From Closterium sp. Naga37s-1 (taxonomy: Eukaryota > Streptophyta > Zygnematophyceae > Desmidiales > Closteriaceae): a DNA stretch of 64,000 nucleotides. The stretch lies in contig CANJKZ010000409.1 of assembly GCA_947471745.1 (NCBI GenBank), forward strand, positions 1 to 64,000, read 5' to 3'. Made by a program: the position numbers and the translations under genes. The notes beneath the pieces are model-generated. The model had not been told where the DNA came from. It saw only the letters and a list, made by a program, of their open reading frames with translations, and made no database searches. This document shows positions 22,601-33,172 of the stretch, one piece after another. The stretch's first letter is position 1; each line of letters starts with the position of its first letter.

Positions 22601-23857
22601 GCTGGCGGATGGCGCAGCAGCAACGCCGCGCAAGCCGCCCCTGAAACTGCTAGCAGCAGCGGGATGATGGGAGCGCGGTGGTGTGGCTCGGACTTTGATC
22701 GCTGTGGACCTCGCAGCCCCACTAGTAGTACTAGTAGCAGCCAAAGCAGCGTCGCCAGGACGACTGATTGTGGTAGCAGTAGTGGTACCGCGTGCAGGCG
22801 ACGAAGAGTTCGCTTCGCGAGACGAGTATGCGGCGACCGCCTCAGACACCGTGAGAGGCGCGCGCTCCGCTGCCGCCGCAGGGGCAGTAGTGCGGGGAGA
22901 GGGGGAAGACGACGCGCGGGCGGAAGGTGCATTGGCGGACGCGTCGTCGGGAGCGGATGAGGCGGCCAGGAGGTTCTTGACGGACCCGCGGGGTTTAGGC
23001 CGCCGAGCCGTGCCAGCGCTGGTGACGGCGGCGGAGGCAGTGGCGGTAATGGCGGGCGGGGAAACGTCGCTGCCTTTTTTCACGGGACTGGTGGGACTGC
23101 TGTCGTTGCCAGTCTCCCGCTGGGAGTGAGACTTCTTGCGACCCCGCGGCTGCTGACCGCTTGACTTGCCTCCGCTACCAGTAGTACTCGTACCGCCGCT
23201 GCTGCCGCTACTCCCGGTGCTGCCGCTGCTACCGGCGCTGCCGCAACTCCCGGTGCTGCAGGTGCTGGATGACGTCATCACCGGCGACGATTCGGCTGAC
23301 TTCACGTCGCAGCCGTGACTCTGCGACGGCGACCTGTCGCTGAACGAGCCCATCATCGCAAGAGACACGTCGAGCGGGTCAACGCCCCCGTGCAGCGCCA
23401 CCGCCCGCGCGGCGCACGATCCGCCTTGCATCCGCGCGCCGCCGGCCGCGTCGCCCGTCCTTGGTGCTTCTCCGCCGCCGCCCGCCGCGGTCGTCCGCCG
23501 CCCGCCCGCGCTACTACTAGTAGTAGCTGCGGCAAGGGGGGGCTTTGATTGAACCAGCGCTAATGGCGAGTCGCACTCGCGGGTATCACCAGCCCTGGGC
23601 GCGGTAACACCGCGAGAAGAGGCGGAAGCGCCTCCGGGGGCGGAGGCGGGTCCGCGCTGCGCGCGGTGGTGCAGCAGATCCAGCGGAAGCACCTGCGAGT
23701 CGTCCTCGCGGTGTCCGCGCGGGATGCTCACGGCGAGCTTGGACACCGTGCTTGGCGGGGCGCCATCAGGGGGTGAAAGCGCGGCGGGGAAGTGCTGCGA
23801 CTGCTCCTCGTGACTGCCCACGCGAATGGAGGGCCTCGTGGCCGCGAATGTCGCCAT
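19628..23857 (-). CDS. Plant U-box protein kinase (RLCK-IX / PUB-kinase type), 3 exons
   Basis: Cytoplasmic Ser/Thr kinase fused to a U-box E3 ubiquitin-ligase domain. Minus-strand exons 23857-21731, 21430-20042 and 19786-19628 join in phase 0 at GT-AG borders and give 1224 residues ending in TAG. Residues 1-680 are a Ser/Ala/Gly-rich, probably disordered arm with an acidic patch (SSSDEDWTDDEAE). The kinase starts near 681 (FSLAQLQQATGNF). It has the glycine loop GRGAFGRVYKG split by intron 1, Lys about 723 in AVKRL, helix-C Glu about 739, HRDLKPHN with catalytic Asp about 835, ADVGLARL in place of DFG (usual in PUB kinases), GTAGYIDPE, SSDVYALGI and LRPDLASEV. A Gly-rich insert follows the hinge, and Ala/Thr runs follow the kinase. 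The U-box spans about 1165-1224: LCPLSK, intron 2, then APMSEPVVAADGFTYE and SPVTGQPL. Family members usually carry an N-terminal USP domain; none is visible here. Confidence in the class is high. Confidence 0.9.
20243..20313. repeat. CAG/TAG triplet microsatellite inside the U-box kinase
   Basis: A run of CAG and TAG triplets on the plus strand, read on the minus strand as alternating Ala (GCT) and Thr (ACT) blocks between the kinase and U-box. It is in frame and appears as a tandem of (AGC)5 plus (AGT)2 super-units. Confidence 0.9.
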
Positions 23858-24994
23858 GAGATGCGGTTACAGGCGCGTCGTGGCTTATCAAGTGACGCGA
23901 TCGGACGTGTCACGCTACGCAATTGCGACTTGGATTTGGACTCTACCACGGTAATCGTCGCGACGGCCGCGGCGGGAGACGAGTGGGGCTGAAGCAGAAC
24001 GGGTTGAGTGGGTATGGGCTGAACGTGCAGTGGATCGACGGGAAGTCCAGAAGTGACGAATTCGAAGGCGGCGAAGTGCATAACTACTACAAGTCGGGAC
24101 TGCGAAGTTGGCGTGAATGCGACTCTCTATACCAAGTTCGCAGCTAGCGTGACCTTCACGGGGAGATCGGATCAGAGGCAAGACGTACGTGCCAGGGAAG
24201 AAATGCCTGGTCCGATCGGAAATGAGATTTTCGGATGATCATTTCGAGTGATGCTTTGGGTACTATTCTATACTGTGCTAGAGTCAAAAGACCTGAGGAG
24301 GAGCCGTGGCTCTCTCATCCGGCGAGCGAAGTCTTGCAGCCAATGGAAGGTCCAGGTGGAGCGAGCGCTGAGTCAGGACTCAGGATACTCATTTCATGCG
24401 ACTGTACATTCCGTAGCCGCGCGATGGATGCGGGCCGAGAAGCCGGTCCAAGTGAAGCTGTATTTTGTATTTCTGTGCTCTCCCCTCTGACATACAGCTG
24501 TGACTGCCCAGCTTGTGGCTGACCAACGAGAAAGGAAAGAATTTATAAGCACAGTGTCCACACATCGAGGATCCGACGGGACGGGACGGGACGGGACAAG
24601 AACGGAGCCTTGTTGATTCATAAATTCGTGCCCCAGATGCACAAGAAGGCTAGCGAGATGTGCATCCAAGCCTAAATACACAGTTCACAGAAGACCTGCA
24701 TCATCATGTGCTTGTGTGAACGGTGCTCGCGCGCTGATCACTCTGAATTTCCACTCTCATCCCCACAAGAAGCAAGGCTTGCCGCACGCACATTGTTTGT
24801 GTGGAAGGAAGCAGTGCTCCAAAAGCCCCGTCATGCTGTACTGTACAAGTTACACATCAGCAATTGCAACACGAATCGCGATCCAAGGAGAGTGCGCGGC
24901 GGATGCAATGGATGCTAGATTCTGTACATTCTACAGCACAAAACATGGCAGGTTCAGGAGGGATCGAGGGAGAGGAGAGGAGCGGAGAGGAGTG
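23858..24994. other. Upstream region of the U-box kinase, no gene seen
   Basis: Includes the likely promoter and 5' UTR of the minus-strand kinase. A short GACGG pentamer repeat lies at 24577-24597. Open frames up to 98 codons show no domain. Nothing else is recognised. Confidence 0.35.
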
Positions 24995-25340
24995 CTTCGA
25001 CAATACACTTGATGCTCGTTTGAGTGGCCCATGGTTGCATAGTAAGAGGGCGCTAAAGTGACTCTTGTTTTTCGCAAAGGTTTCGTCAAATCGCAGCTAG
25101 CAAAAAAGGATTCGTCAGTGCCTACAACACAATGTTACTTATCCGTTGACATTTTGACTTCGGTCTCTTCAGTTTGACTTTGGTTCCTTCGTTACTATCG
25201 GTTCAGAATCACAGCACCTTGCGCGGGGTTCTTGTAACGTGAGTGCAACTGGCTGTCCAAAAAACAGGGGTGCAGACTTTCCATCTGGTGTCGAGAAAAT
25301 TCGCGTGCAGGGGTTGAGCATCGTGTGTATGGCTGCCTCC
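24995..25340. repeat. Dispersed repeat, copy 1
   Basis: About 345 bp resembling 26285-26610 in the same orientation at roughly 70 percent by eye. Shared blocks include GATGC(T/C)CGTTTGA, AAGAGGGC, TTTCGTCAA, TAGCAAAAA, GGTCTCTTC, GGGTGCAGA-TTTCCATC and GCGTGCAGGGGTTG. The family is unknown and there is no coding signal. Confidence 0.7.
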
Positions 25341-26284
25341 CAAGTCGCAGGAAGACAGTCCAATCGGATGGTTGTATGGCATGGCTGGCATGCTCCTGCT
25401 GCAAGCTTGCTCCATTCGCTTGTGCATCCTGTTCTTGTGAGATTCCTCATGCGGATACCACGTTTTACCGATTTGCAACGTGAACGACCGAACATACTTG
25501 TGACATGATGCTCAGTGCTGGATGTCGACCAAGGTGGGTGGAAGAACTGGTGGTTCGCCTGGATTTGCGGTAACTCTTTTAGGGAAGGGAAAGGAGAGTT
25601 TGGGGGAAAGGGGAGGGACTTCTGTTCTGAGGGGCGGGGAGGGCTGTCGATTGGTCTCCGTACGAAGCCGAGCTTGCCCGAAAACAACCTTAAAGTATCC
25701 AGGAAGCGGTCTAATCCAGCCATTAAATTCAGGGCATTTTCATTTCCGGCTTTGAGAGACATGTGTAGAGATACGAAGTATTACAGCTAGACATACACTA
25801 GAGAGCAGAACAAGCAAGGGGGACAGGGGGGGCTGGTGTTGTTGGGAGGAGGAAGAGGGACAGGAAGAAAGGGGGGAGGTGTAGGGAGTAGGTACGGGAA
25901 ATCCTGGAAGGCAAAAAAATCCGTTAGGAATCCGGGCTGGGAAAAAAACGACCCAGAAAATCTCCGAGCTGAGTAACCCTGAATTCTCAGGTAAAACGGA
26001 AGAATTTCCGTGAATCGACAGGCCAGGCATATGCAAGATGGATGGACGACTGAAAAAAACGGCAGTGAGGAAAAACGTTAATTTTCGAGGCGGAGGGATG
26101 AGTGGACGTGAGGCATGCCTGAAAAGAGACAAAAGAGAATGGCGGTGAAGTCGGCCGACATTGTGGTGCTGAACAGTGGTGTAAAAACAAAAGCAGCTAT
26201 AGCAATGGGTGGTGGTGTGCGCTTTTCTTGGCCAGGCTCGCATCGTAACTGGAAACACAGAACTGTACACTCGCTCCCCGAACC
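25341..26284. other. Unassigned spacer between dispersed repeat copies
   Basis: No recognisable gene, RNA or element. A 215-codon minus-strand frame (25740-26387) reads as Pro/Ser/Leu-rich with no domain and overlaps the second repeat copy, so I do not treat it as a gene. Confidence 0.35.
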
Positions 26285-26610
26285 GCGCCTCAGTACACAC
26301 GATGCCCGTTTGACTAACCCAACGTTGCCTTGCTAAGAGGGCTCTTAAGTGATTCTTGCATTTCGCTAAGCTTTCGTCAATTCGCACTTAGCAAAAAGGG
26401 CTTTTAAAAGATTTTGTAACTCGCTGTTGACCGTTTGACATGGGTCTCTTCTGTCAAACTTCGGTTTTTGTGGTTCGTATTGCTCGAGGTGCTTATAAAT
26501 GGGGTGCAACTGCCTGGTACCCTAATACACGGGTGCAGAGTTTCCATCGCGGGCAGAGCAAATTTGCGTGCAGGGGTTGGGCATCTTGTGTAGGATATCC
26601 CTTACGCTAC
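26285..26610. repeat. Dispersed repeat, copy 2
   Basis: Partner of 24995-25340. The two copies lie 0.95 kb apart as direct repeats. They could be two insertions of an unknown nonautonomous element or an old local duplication. Confidence 0.7.
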
Positions 26611-26759
26611 CACGCTACTTCTCGGATATGAGGGCCTTCTACATGGTATTTGGGTCACCACCTTAAGTACAATTCCCAACATATGAGTAGTTGTTAGGAG
26701 TGAAAATGAGGGTGTGTTGCAAGTAAGGGATCGATCGCCTCTTTGAACGATCCCCACTG

Positions 26760-29700
26760 TTTTTTTTTTTTTTTTTTGCTTATATATGAATTATACACCA
26801 GAACATAAGTATACAACGCATTAACAGTCGTAACTGTGCGCGAGAGACAGGAAGACCCGCCTCAGAATTTCCGATCCTCAGACATGGATCCGGGGCATGC
26901 GTGGCTTGCCCCAAATTTCAGCGAAGCTGTTGGACCATTTCCAACCTTTGCCGTCCACCACTCTGATGCGGTTCAAAAGATCACGTTCCTTTTCCGTCAT
27001 TTTTTTGCCACCTGGCTTGCTGCTGCTTCCCTCGCTGTTGCATCCTCGCCACTGAGGCACGCACGGAGACGTTCACATGCATGCAGAAGGCCGACTCAAT
27101 CCTCCGCAGAACCCTTCTCGTGCGGAATTTGCAGCCACGGAAAGCCCCCTCACAGCGTTCCGCCCACAGCTGATGAAGAGCAATGGCTATCAATGATGCT
27201 TCTGGGAATGCTGACAGGGACCTCGCCTTGCCGAACAACCAGTCACCAAGCGATTCACTTCGCCTGGCTGGATTGATCATCCGTAAGGCCTTTTTTACCG
27301 CAGTAACCACCCCCTGGGTTTTCGAGCACTCCAGAAGGCAATGTTCCAATGTCTCAAATCCGCTGCACTGGCTGGGGGCAGACGGGTTTGCTGCTAAGGA
27401 ATTCCAGTCTCTCCCCAACTTGCAGGTTGAGGCAGTGGATGCAGCAAAAAATCTCTCGGCCGGCTTGGGGTAACAAGTGATTGACGAATCTGTACTGCCC
27501 GCTTCCAATCGATGTTACCACTCCACCAGCTCACCCACTTCTCCCGCCTGTTCTTTCCGCTGTTGCTGTGTCTCCAATGTTTCCTGAGCGCCCTCAACGG
27601 TACTGCTTTCCCCCCCGCCAAAAGCTTTGCGCGGAGCTGCAGGAGGCCCTTTCTTTCCACCTCAAACACCTCCGCAAACCCCATGCTGGGAAGCTCGGCA
27701 GAGAGGAGCTGTTTCCTCCAGGAATCTGGTGCTGCCGCGAAGGCTTTGAGCGCTAGGTTTGCCGAATCTCTCCCTCGCAGTTCTCTCTCCAGGGTTTCAA
27801 GACTTTTCAGCACTCCTCTCCCCTCCGCATCGTGACACACAAGATCGCCAAGTCTGACATCGAACAGCCGCTTCGCTGCTTTCTCCTACCGGCGTGGTCC
27901 CTTTTAAGAGGATATGTCTGTTGAATACGACTCTTTCCAGCATCACTTCCCTTGTCCCGCGCTTTCCGTGGACACCGCCAGCGGAGAACGCATGAAGTTT
28001 GCGCATACCAGTTTCCATCTCTGACTTTTCCCCTCCTAGTTTTTCAGCAGCTTCTCGTGAGACAGGAATGTATCCAGCCCCAGTGGTAGGTCAGCTGCTT
28101 GGCTCATCAGGTTCCGCTTTAGCTGATCCGTCTCCGTAAGTATCAGCCCAATTCTCCTTGCAGTCAAGCAGGTGAGCATCGCCTCCGGGTCTTTCGCCCC
28201 CACTCCTCCTTCTAGTACCGGTGTGAACAGCAGCTTCTTGCTCCACAGGTGAAAGCACTTCTCCGATGTTGCTTTGTTGGCTGACATGAAATTGTGCGTC
28301 ATCTTAGTGATCACACTCCAGGTTTGCGCAGGCGGTGGGTAGACTTGGGCTTGGGACCACGCGATCGGCAGGATATATCCGTCCATCACCGCCGTTCGAG
28401 CCTTGATTGGGAGATATTGCGGCTGCCACAACGTCATCTTCCCGACAATTTTCTGCAGCGCTTTATCCCATGTCGGTTGGCAGCTCCCGCTCGGCGTGAC
28501 CCACACCCCAAGGAGTCTCTCCGCGGAAGCCATCCGAGCGCCAGGTTTTCTCCCCCAGGTTAACGCCTAGTGGCATCACCACCGATTTCCCCTTATTCGT
28601 CTCCAGTCCAGAGATGTTCTTAAAATCCTCCAACACCTCCTCTGCCCTGCCAGTTTGTTGTTTCCCTTGCAGCAAGAGGGTCGTGTCATCCGCATAGCCG
28701 ATGTAAGCCAGCCTCTGGCCCACACAGCTGGTGAGAATAATCCCTATCTTTCGCTTCTCCACCTTCTGCGCCAGTGGTTCCACCGCACATAGAAAGAGGT
28801 AAGGCGCTAAGGGGCAACCTTGCCTCACCCCAGAGACCACCTCCATTGCATCTCCTAGGCAGTCGTTGATTAACATGTTTGTCTGCGTGTTCATGTGCAG
28901 GCCTTTCACCCAACCAATGTAACGAGCCGGAAAGCCCATTTTCTCCAGCACCTCGAAGATGAAGTCACGTGACACCGAGTCAAACGCTTTTTTGAAATCG
29001 ACGAGCAACATGAACTAGTCCTCCTTCCCGTTCTTAGCTGCATTAATGACATCCGCGACCAACACCACCGCGTCTGACAATCTCCTTCCCGGGATGAAGC
29101 CAAACTGCTCTCGTGAGATCACCCTGTGAAGTATCTTCTTAATTCTGCTTGCCAGGACCCGCGCCAGCACCTTGTAGCTTATGTTCAGCAGCGTGATGGG
29201 GCGGTAATTCTCCAACTGCTCCTTCGCTCCTTTTTTGTGCAGGAGAATCGTCACCGCGTCCTTGACACTGGTCGGGAGCGAGGAGGTGGAGGTGAATTCC
29301 CGAACCAGTACCATGATGTGCTTCCCGAGCACATCCCAGTGCAGCTCAAACACTTCTTTGGGTAATCCATCATTCCCTGGCGTTTTATTGCAAGCCATTT
29401 CCTGCAGTGCTTGCCTAACCTCTTTTTCCGTCCAGTCTCCTTGCAGGCTTTCCGCTTCAGAGTATAGCAGCTTCTTGCCCGCAGCTGGGCTCCAGTTCGA
29501 TGCTGCCGTGCGCTTATCTTCCCCAGAGAGGTTACGGAAGTAATCCGACGCCGCTTTCCAGATCCGCTTCGGTTCCGATACCACTCCGCCCGGTACTGCT
29601 ACCTCTGCTATCTGAGTTCTGGTTTTCCGCGTCTTTATTCTCACCAACAGATGCGGTGAGGGGACCTCTCCCAACAGCGCCAGCTCCATCCCAGCCATGG

Positions 29701-30242
29701 TATGCATTCTGTCCCTTCGGCACGCAAAATATTCTTTAAGCTTCTGCTCCCTCTTCCTCAACTGCTCTTTCAACGCCTGATCCTTTGGGTTCCGCATGAA
29801 CTCTTGTCGTAGGGCAGCCACCACCGTAGTAAGATGAGGAATGGTTGCCCTTATCCTCTTGCTCTCCTCCTTTGCATAGGACCGTGAGCTGGCGTTCAGG
29901 CGAGAGATGAGGGTCGTGAAACCCCCTCCATTCTGCGTGACCAATCGATCAACCTCCTCGATCCTTTTCTTAGCCCCCGGCCTGTGCAGCAATGAAGGGT
30001 GGAAACGCCAAATCCCCGGCCCCAGCTTCAGCTGCGATTTGAGTTTGAAGGCTACACGGATGGCGAAGCCATGATTGGAGATTGGTTCATCGGGCGAGAC
30101 ATGTGCGGCCGACACAAGGTGCGGAAGCAAGGACTGAGAGACCAATGCTCGATCAATCCGTGAGCTCTCTTGATGCGCTTGTGAGTAAAAGGTAAACTCT
30201 CGTTCGAAAGGGTGAAGGGAGCGAAAGGCCCGCTGTTGTCAA
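26760..30242 (-). mobile_element. L1-type LINE, 5' truncated, with poly(A) tail
   Basis: Non-LTR retrotransposon on the minus strand. The 3' end is an 18-bp poly(A) (poly-T at 26760-26777). Reading 5' to 3': the last part of an AP-like endonuclease (about 30243-30030, ISNHGFAIRV), then reverse transcriptase with NYRPITLLNISYKVLARVL, EQFGFIPGRRLSDAVVLV, DFKKAFDSVSRDF, VSGVRQGCPLAPYLF and the catalytic GYADDTTLL (about 29300-28550), then a C-terminal zf-RVT type domain with CSGFETLEHCLLEC (about 27390-27330). Breaks include TAG stops at 29015-29017 and 28036-28038 and frameshifts near 28530, 27850 and 27450. ORF1 and most of the endonuclease are missing, the usual result of incomplete reverse transcription. 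CCACTG lies at both ends (26754-26759 and 30243-30248), a possible short target duplication. Confidence 0.9.
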
Positions 30243-30248
30243 CCACTG

Positions 30249-30813
30249 TAGCGTAATGTTACCATACTACAGCATTAGTACTGTGCACGACTGAGGAGAT
30301 TGGCAAATACCAGCTCGATTGCCGCACCAAGAAGATCGATCGTGAGATTAACGATGCAAAAAACCTACAGTCACGAAATCATTCCGCGAAGCGCATAAGA
30401 ACTCGCATGTAAGTGTTGCACGAGCCACGATATTCGACGAGACGCTGGCGAACAGGGTGTTATTGTTTCTGCGTTTGAAAAGCGAAACCACACTGTCGCT
30501 TTACTCTAGGTGGTAGTACGCTTGGGCAGTCGTGGTACAGTGATCGATAATGCAACGAGCCCAGGATCTTCGACAAGGGATCGGTGTGCAGCCACGATCC
30601 TTCGATCTTCAAACTTGCAACACGCCCTGAGCAAGCGATGGGAGGACTCCACTAAAGGGGAAAAGAGTGACTCTATGCACGAATGCATAAGCAAACGTTT
30701 CATGCGAAAGATAGAAATGTTAACAGAATCTTGCGAGCTAGACGGGCGTTGTATGTCGAGTTTTACGGTTTCACTCGCTGCAATGTTACAAGTCGTTAGG
30801 CTCATGGGCGACA
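30249..30813. other. Unassigned DNA between the LINE and copia J
   Basis: No domain or RNA gene recognised. Two overlapping opposite frames of about 100 codons (30506-30830) lack any signature. Confidence 0.35.
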
Positions 30814-30818
30814 AATTT

Positions 30819-32411
30819 TGTCAAACTTAAATGCTATAGTCTGCACGAGGAGATCTGGCTGCGCCGCCCACATGGCTTCACTGGGTCGTTTCCTCCTGGT
30901 ACCCAGTGGAGCCTCCGGCGGCCATTCTACGGTCTCCGCCAGGCGCCCCGTGAGTGGCACGACACACTGAGGACGACCCTTGCGGCTCTTGGCTTTGCTC
31001 CTTCCACTGCTGACCCGTCGCTGTTTCTACGCACCGACACCTCTCTGCCGCCGTTCTACGTCCTCGTGTACGTCGACGACTTGGTCTTTGCTACTTCTGA
31101 CACTGAGGGACTCGCCCACGTGAAGTCGGAGCTGCAGAAGAGACACACGTGCACAGACCTGGGTGAGCTGCGCAGCTATCTTGGCTTGCGGATCACCCGG
31201 GACAGAGCACAGCGCACCATTACTTTGATTCAGTCACACATGGTGCTGCAGGTCCTTCAGCGCTTCGGCTTCACGTACTCCTCGCCACAGCCCACTCCTC
31301 TGCCTACTCGCCACTCGCTCTCAGCTCTGCCTTCGGATGCGTCCGTAGAGCCGAGTGGCCCGTATCCAGAGCTTGTGGGCTGCCTCATGTACCTGATGAC
31401 CTGCACTCGACCTGACCTGTCATACCCTCTTAGCATCCTAGCACGCTATGTTGCTCCTGGGAGACACCGGAAGGAGCACATGGATGCCGCTAAGAGGGTG
31501 TTGCGCTACTTGTGCAGTACGTCGGGCATGGGGCTCGTGCTTGGAGGACGGGCTCGAGTTGTCCTCACTGGTCACGCAGACGCTTCCTGGGCTGACGACT
31601 TGGCTACGCAGCGGTCGTCACAGGGTTACACCTTCAGCCTTGGCTCCGGCTCTGTTTCTTGGCGGTCTACCCGCTCGTCTTCTGTTCTCAGCTCCAGTTG
31701 TGAGGCTGAGATCTACGCAGGGGCCATGGCTGCACAGGAGTTACGCTGACTCACCTACCTGCTGACCGACCTTGGAGAGCCGCCTCGTTCTCCTCCAGTG
31801 CTGTACGTCGACAACAAGGCCATGATTGCCTTGTGTCAGGAGCACAGACTGGAGCACAGAACGAAGCACATCGCTCTGCGCTACTTCCTTGCTCGAGAGT
31901 TGCCGCAGCGTGGTCAGCTTCGTCTTGCGTACGTGGCCACTCGGGCCAACACTGCTGATGTCTTCACCAAGGCACTTCAGCCTTGTGATCATCAGCGTTT
32001 CTGTACTGTTCTAGGCCTTGTGCCCACTGGGCCTCATTTGCTTACTTCTTGAATTTGCTTGTACTGTGATCTCTATACATATACCTGCATGCTTACACTT
32101 GCTAGGTTGTGATCACTGTATTGCTTGTTCTCTTTTATATATAACTCTGCATGTGAACTGGCCTTGTGGCCATTTGCTTGTGCTCAGAATGCGTGGTGAC
32201 GTCGTGATCCACCCTGAGCTTGCTTTGCCTTTCTTGACTGGTCTTGTGACCTCTTGTTCTCCCCCACTTTGCCTATGGGGGTGTGTCAAACTTATATGCT
32301 ATAGTCTGTGTAGGCTGTAGTGGGGTAGTTCATATGGGGTACAACACTTTTAAGTTTTCCTACTTGTACCCACCTGCTTGCTAGTTCATTCATTCCTTGT
32401 TCTATTTTCAC
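30819..32411 (+). mobile_element. Ty1/copia element J, internally shortened copy
   Basis: A plus-strand copy of the element C family. It contains a sliver of 5' LTR, the C-terminal half of reverse transcriptase (YVDDLVFA near 31066), RNase H (HADASWADD, SCEAEIYAGAMAAQ, about 31560-31990), an AT-richer tail, a polypurine tract (ATGGGGGTG) and a 3' LTR at 32284-32411. AATTT precedes the element (30814-30818) and follows it (32412-32416), so the shortened form probably inserted as such. Nucleotide similarity to 38510-39956 of element C is very high. Confidence 0.85.
32284..32411 (+). repeat. 3' LTR of copia J
   Basis: A 128-bp LTR starting TGTCAAACTTATATGC. It shares TAGGCTGTAGTGGGGTAG and TTTTCCTACTTGTACCC motifs with the LTRs of elements C, E and I. 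Confidence 0.8.
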
Positions 32412-32416
32412 AATTT

Positions 32417-32990
32417 TGGCATGCTTTACCATACAGGATGGCATATTGCAAAGGGTGGTTGGCTTAATTGCATCAACAAAATGTTCGCAAGGTGGTCGTT
32501 GTAATGTTATATACTATTAGGTACACGGTTCTATATAATCGATGCACAACTATGTTTGGCAATATGTTTAATCCCATTTTCTTCCACCCAATTCTTGTGA
32601 ACTAGAGTACAGAACACACATCTTACAAGCCGACTTGCATTTTATCGCAACCGTTAGTCACACAACGTATCGTACCGTCGTTCGTTCTTCATCAGTTACA
32701 GTCCCATCTTTCCCGTGGCGAAGGTGGCGAGGCAGGCAAAAAGCATGTGCGTGCCTCTTTCTGAAGAAAATGTAAAGTTCCCTATTTAGCATTTCATGTA
32801 CCCTGGAATCGTGGGGGCTACAATTAACGAACTTAATTGCGCGAACCGACTATTATCGCGGATGGTTACGCGACTATCGCAAACGGTAACAACATCTAGG
32901 TATTCTATCACGGATGATTAGACGATTAACACAAATGGTCACATAATGAAATGCTAAATTGAAAAGTTGAAACTAAGGGAAAGTAATTTC
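32417..32990. other. Spacer with a 14-bp terminal inverted repeat pair
   Basis: No gene. ATTTAGCATTTCAT (32784-32797) is mirrored by its exact complement at 32946-32959, enclosing about 150 bp with several GCGATAGTCG/CGCGGATGG-like words. It may be a 176-bp MITE, but no target duplication is obvious. Confidence 0.4.
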
Positions 32991-33045
32991 TGCGGAGAGT
33001 CACTCTACAACGGTAGTGAGCTAGACTACGGGGGTTGGCACGAAC

Positions 33046-33172
33046 TGTCAAACATTATATATGTTTCTATTCTGTAGGCTATAGTGGGTTTAGCCTTAGG
33101 GGGTACAACATTCTAGGTTTTCCTACTTGTACTCCCAATGTTGTTAGTTCAATCACTTCTCTCATTCTGACA
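33046..33172 (+). repeat. 5' LTR of copia C
   Basis: 127 bp, TGTCAAACATTATAT...TTCTGACA, followed at once by the tRNA-Met-like primer site. Confidence 0.95.

Noticed and set aside
21680-22960. 426-codon plus-strand frame opposite the U-box kinase
   Set aside because: Antisense shadow of the low-complexity N-terminal arm; no domain, and the minus strand gives the kinase.
24577-24597. GACGG pentamer repeat as a regulatory array
   Set aside because: Only four short units; best seen as a simple repeat.
25740-26387. 215-codon minus-strand frame
   Set aside because: Overlaps the dispersed repeat copy; no motif or start context.
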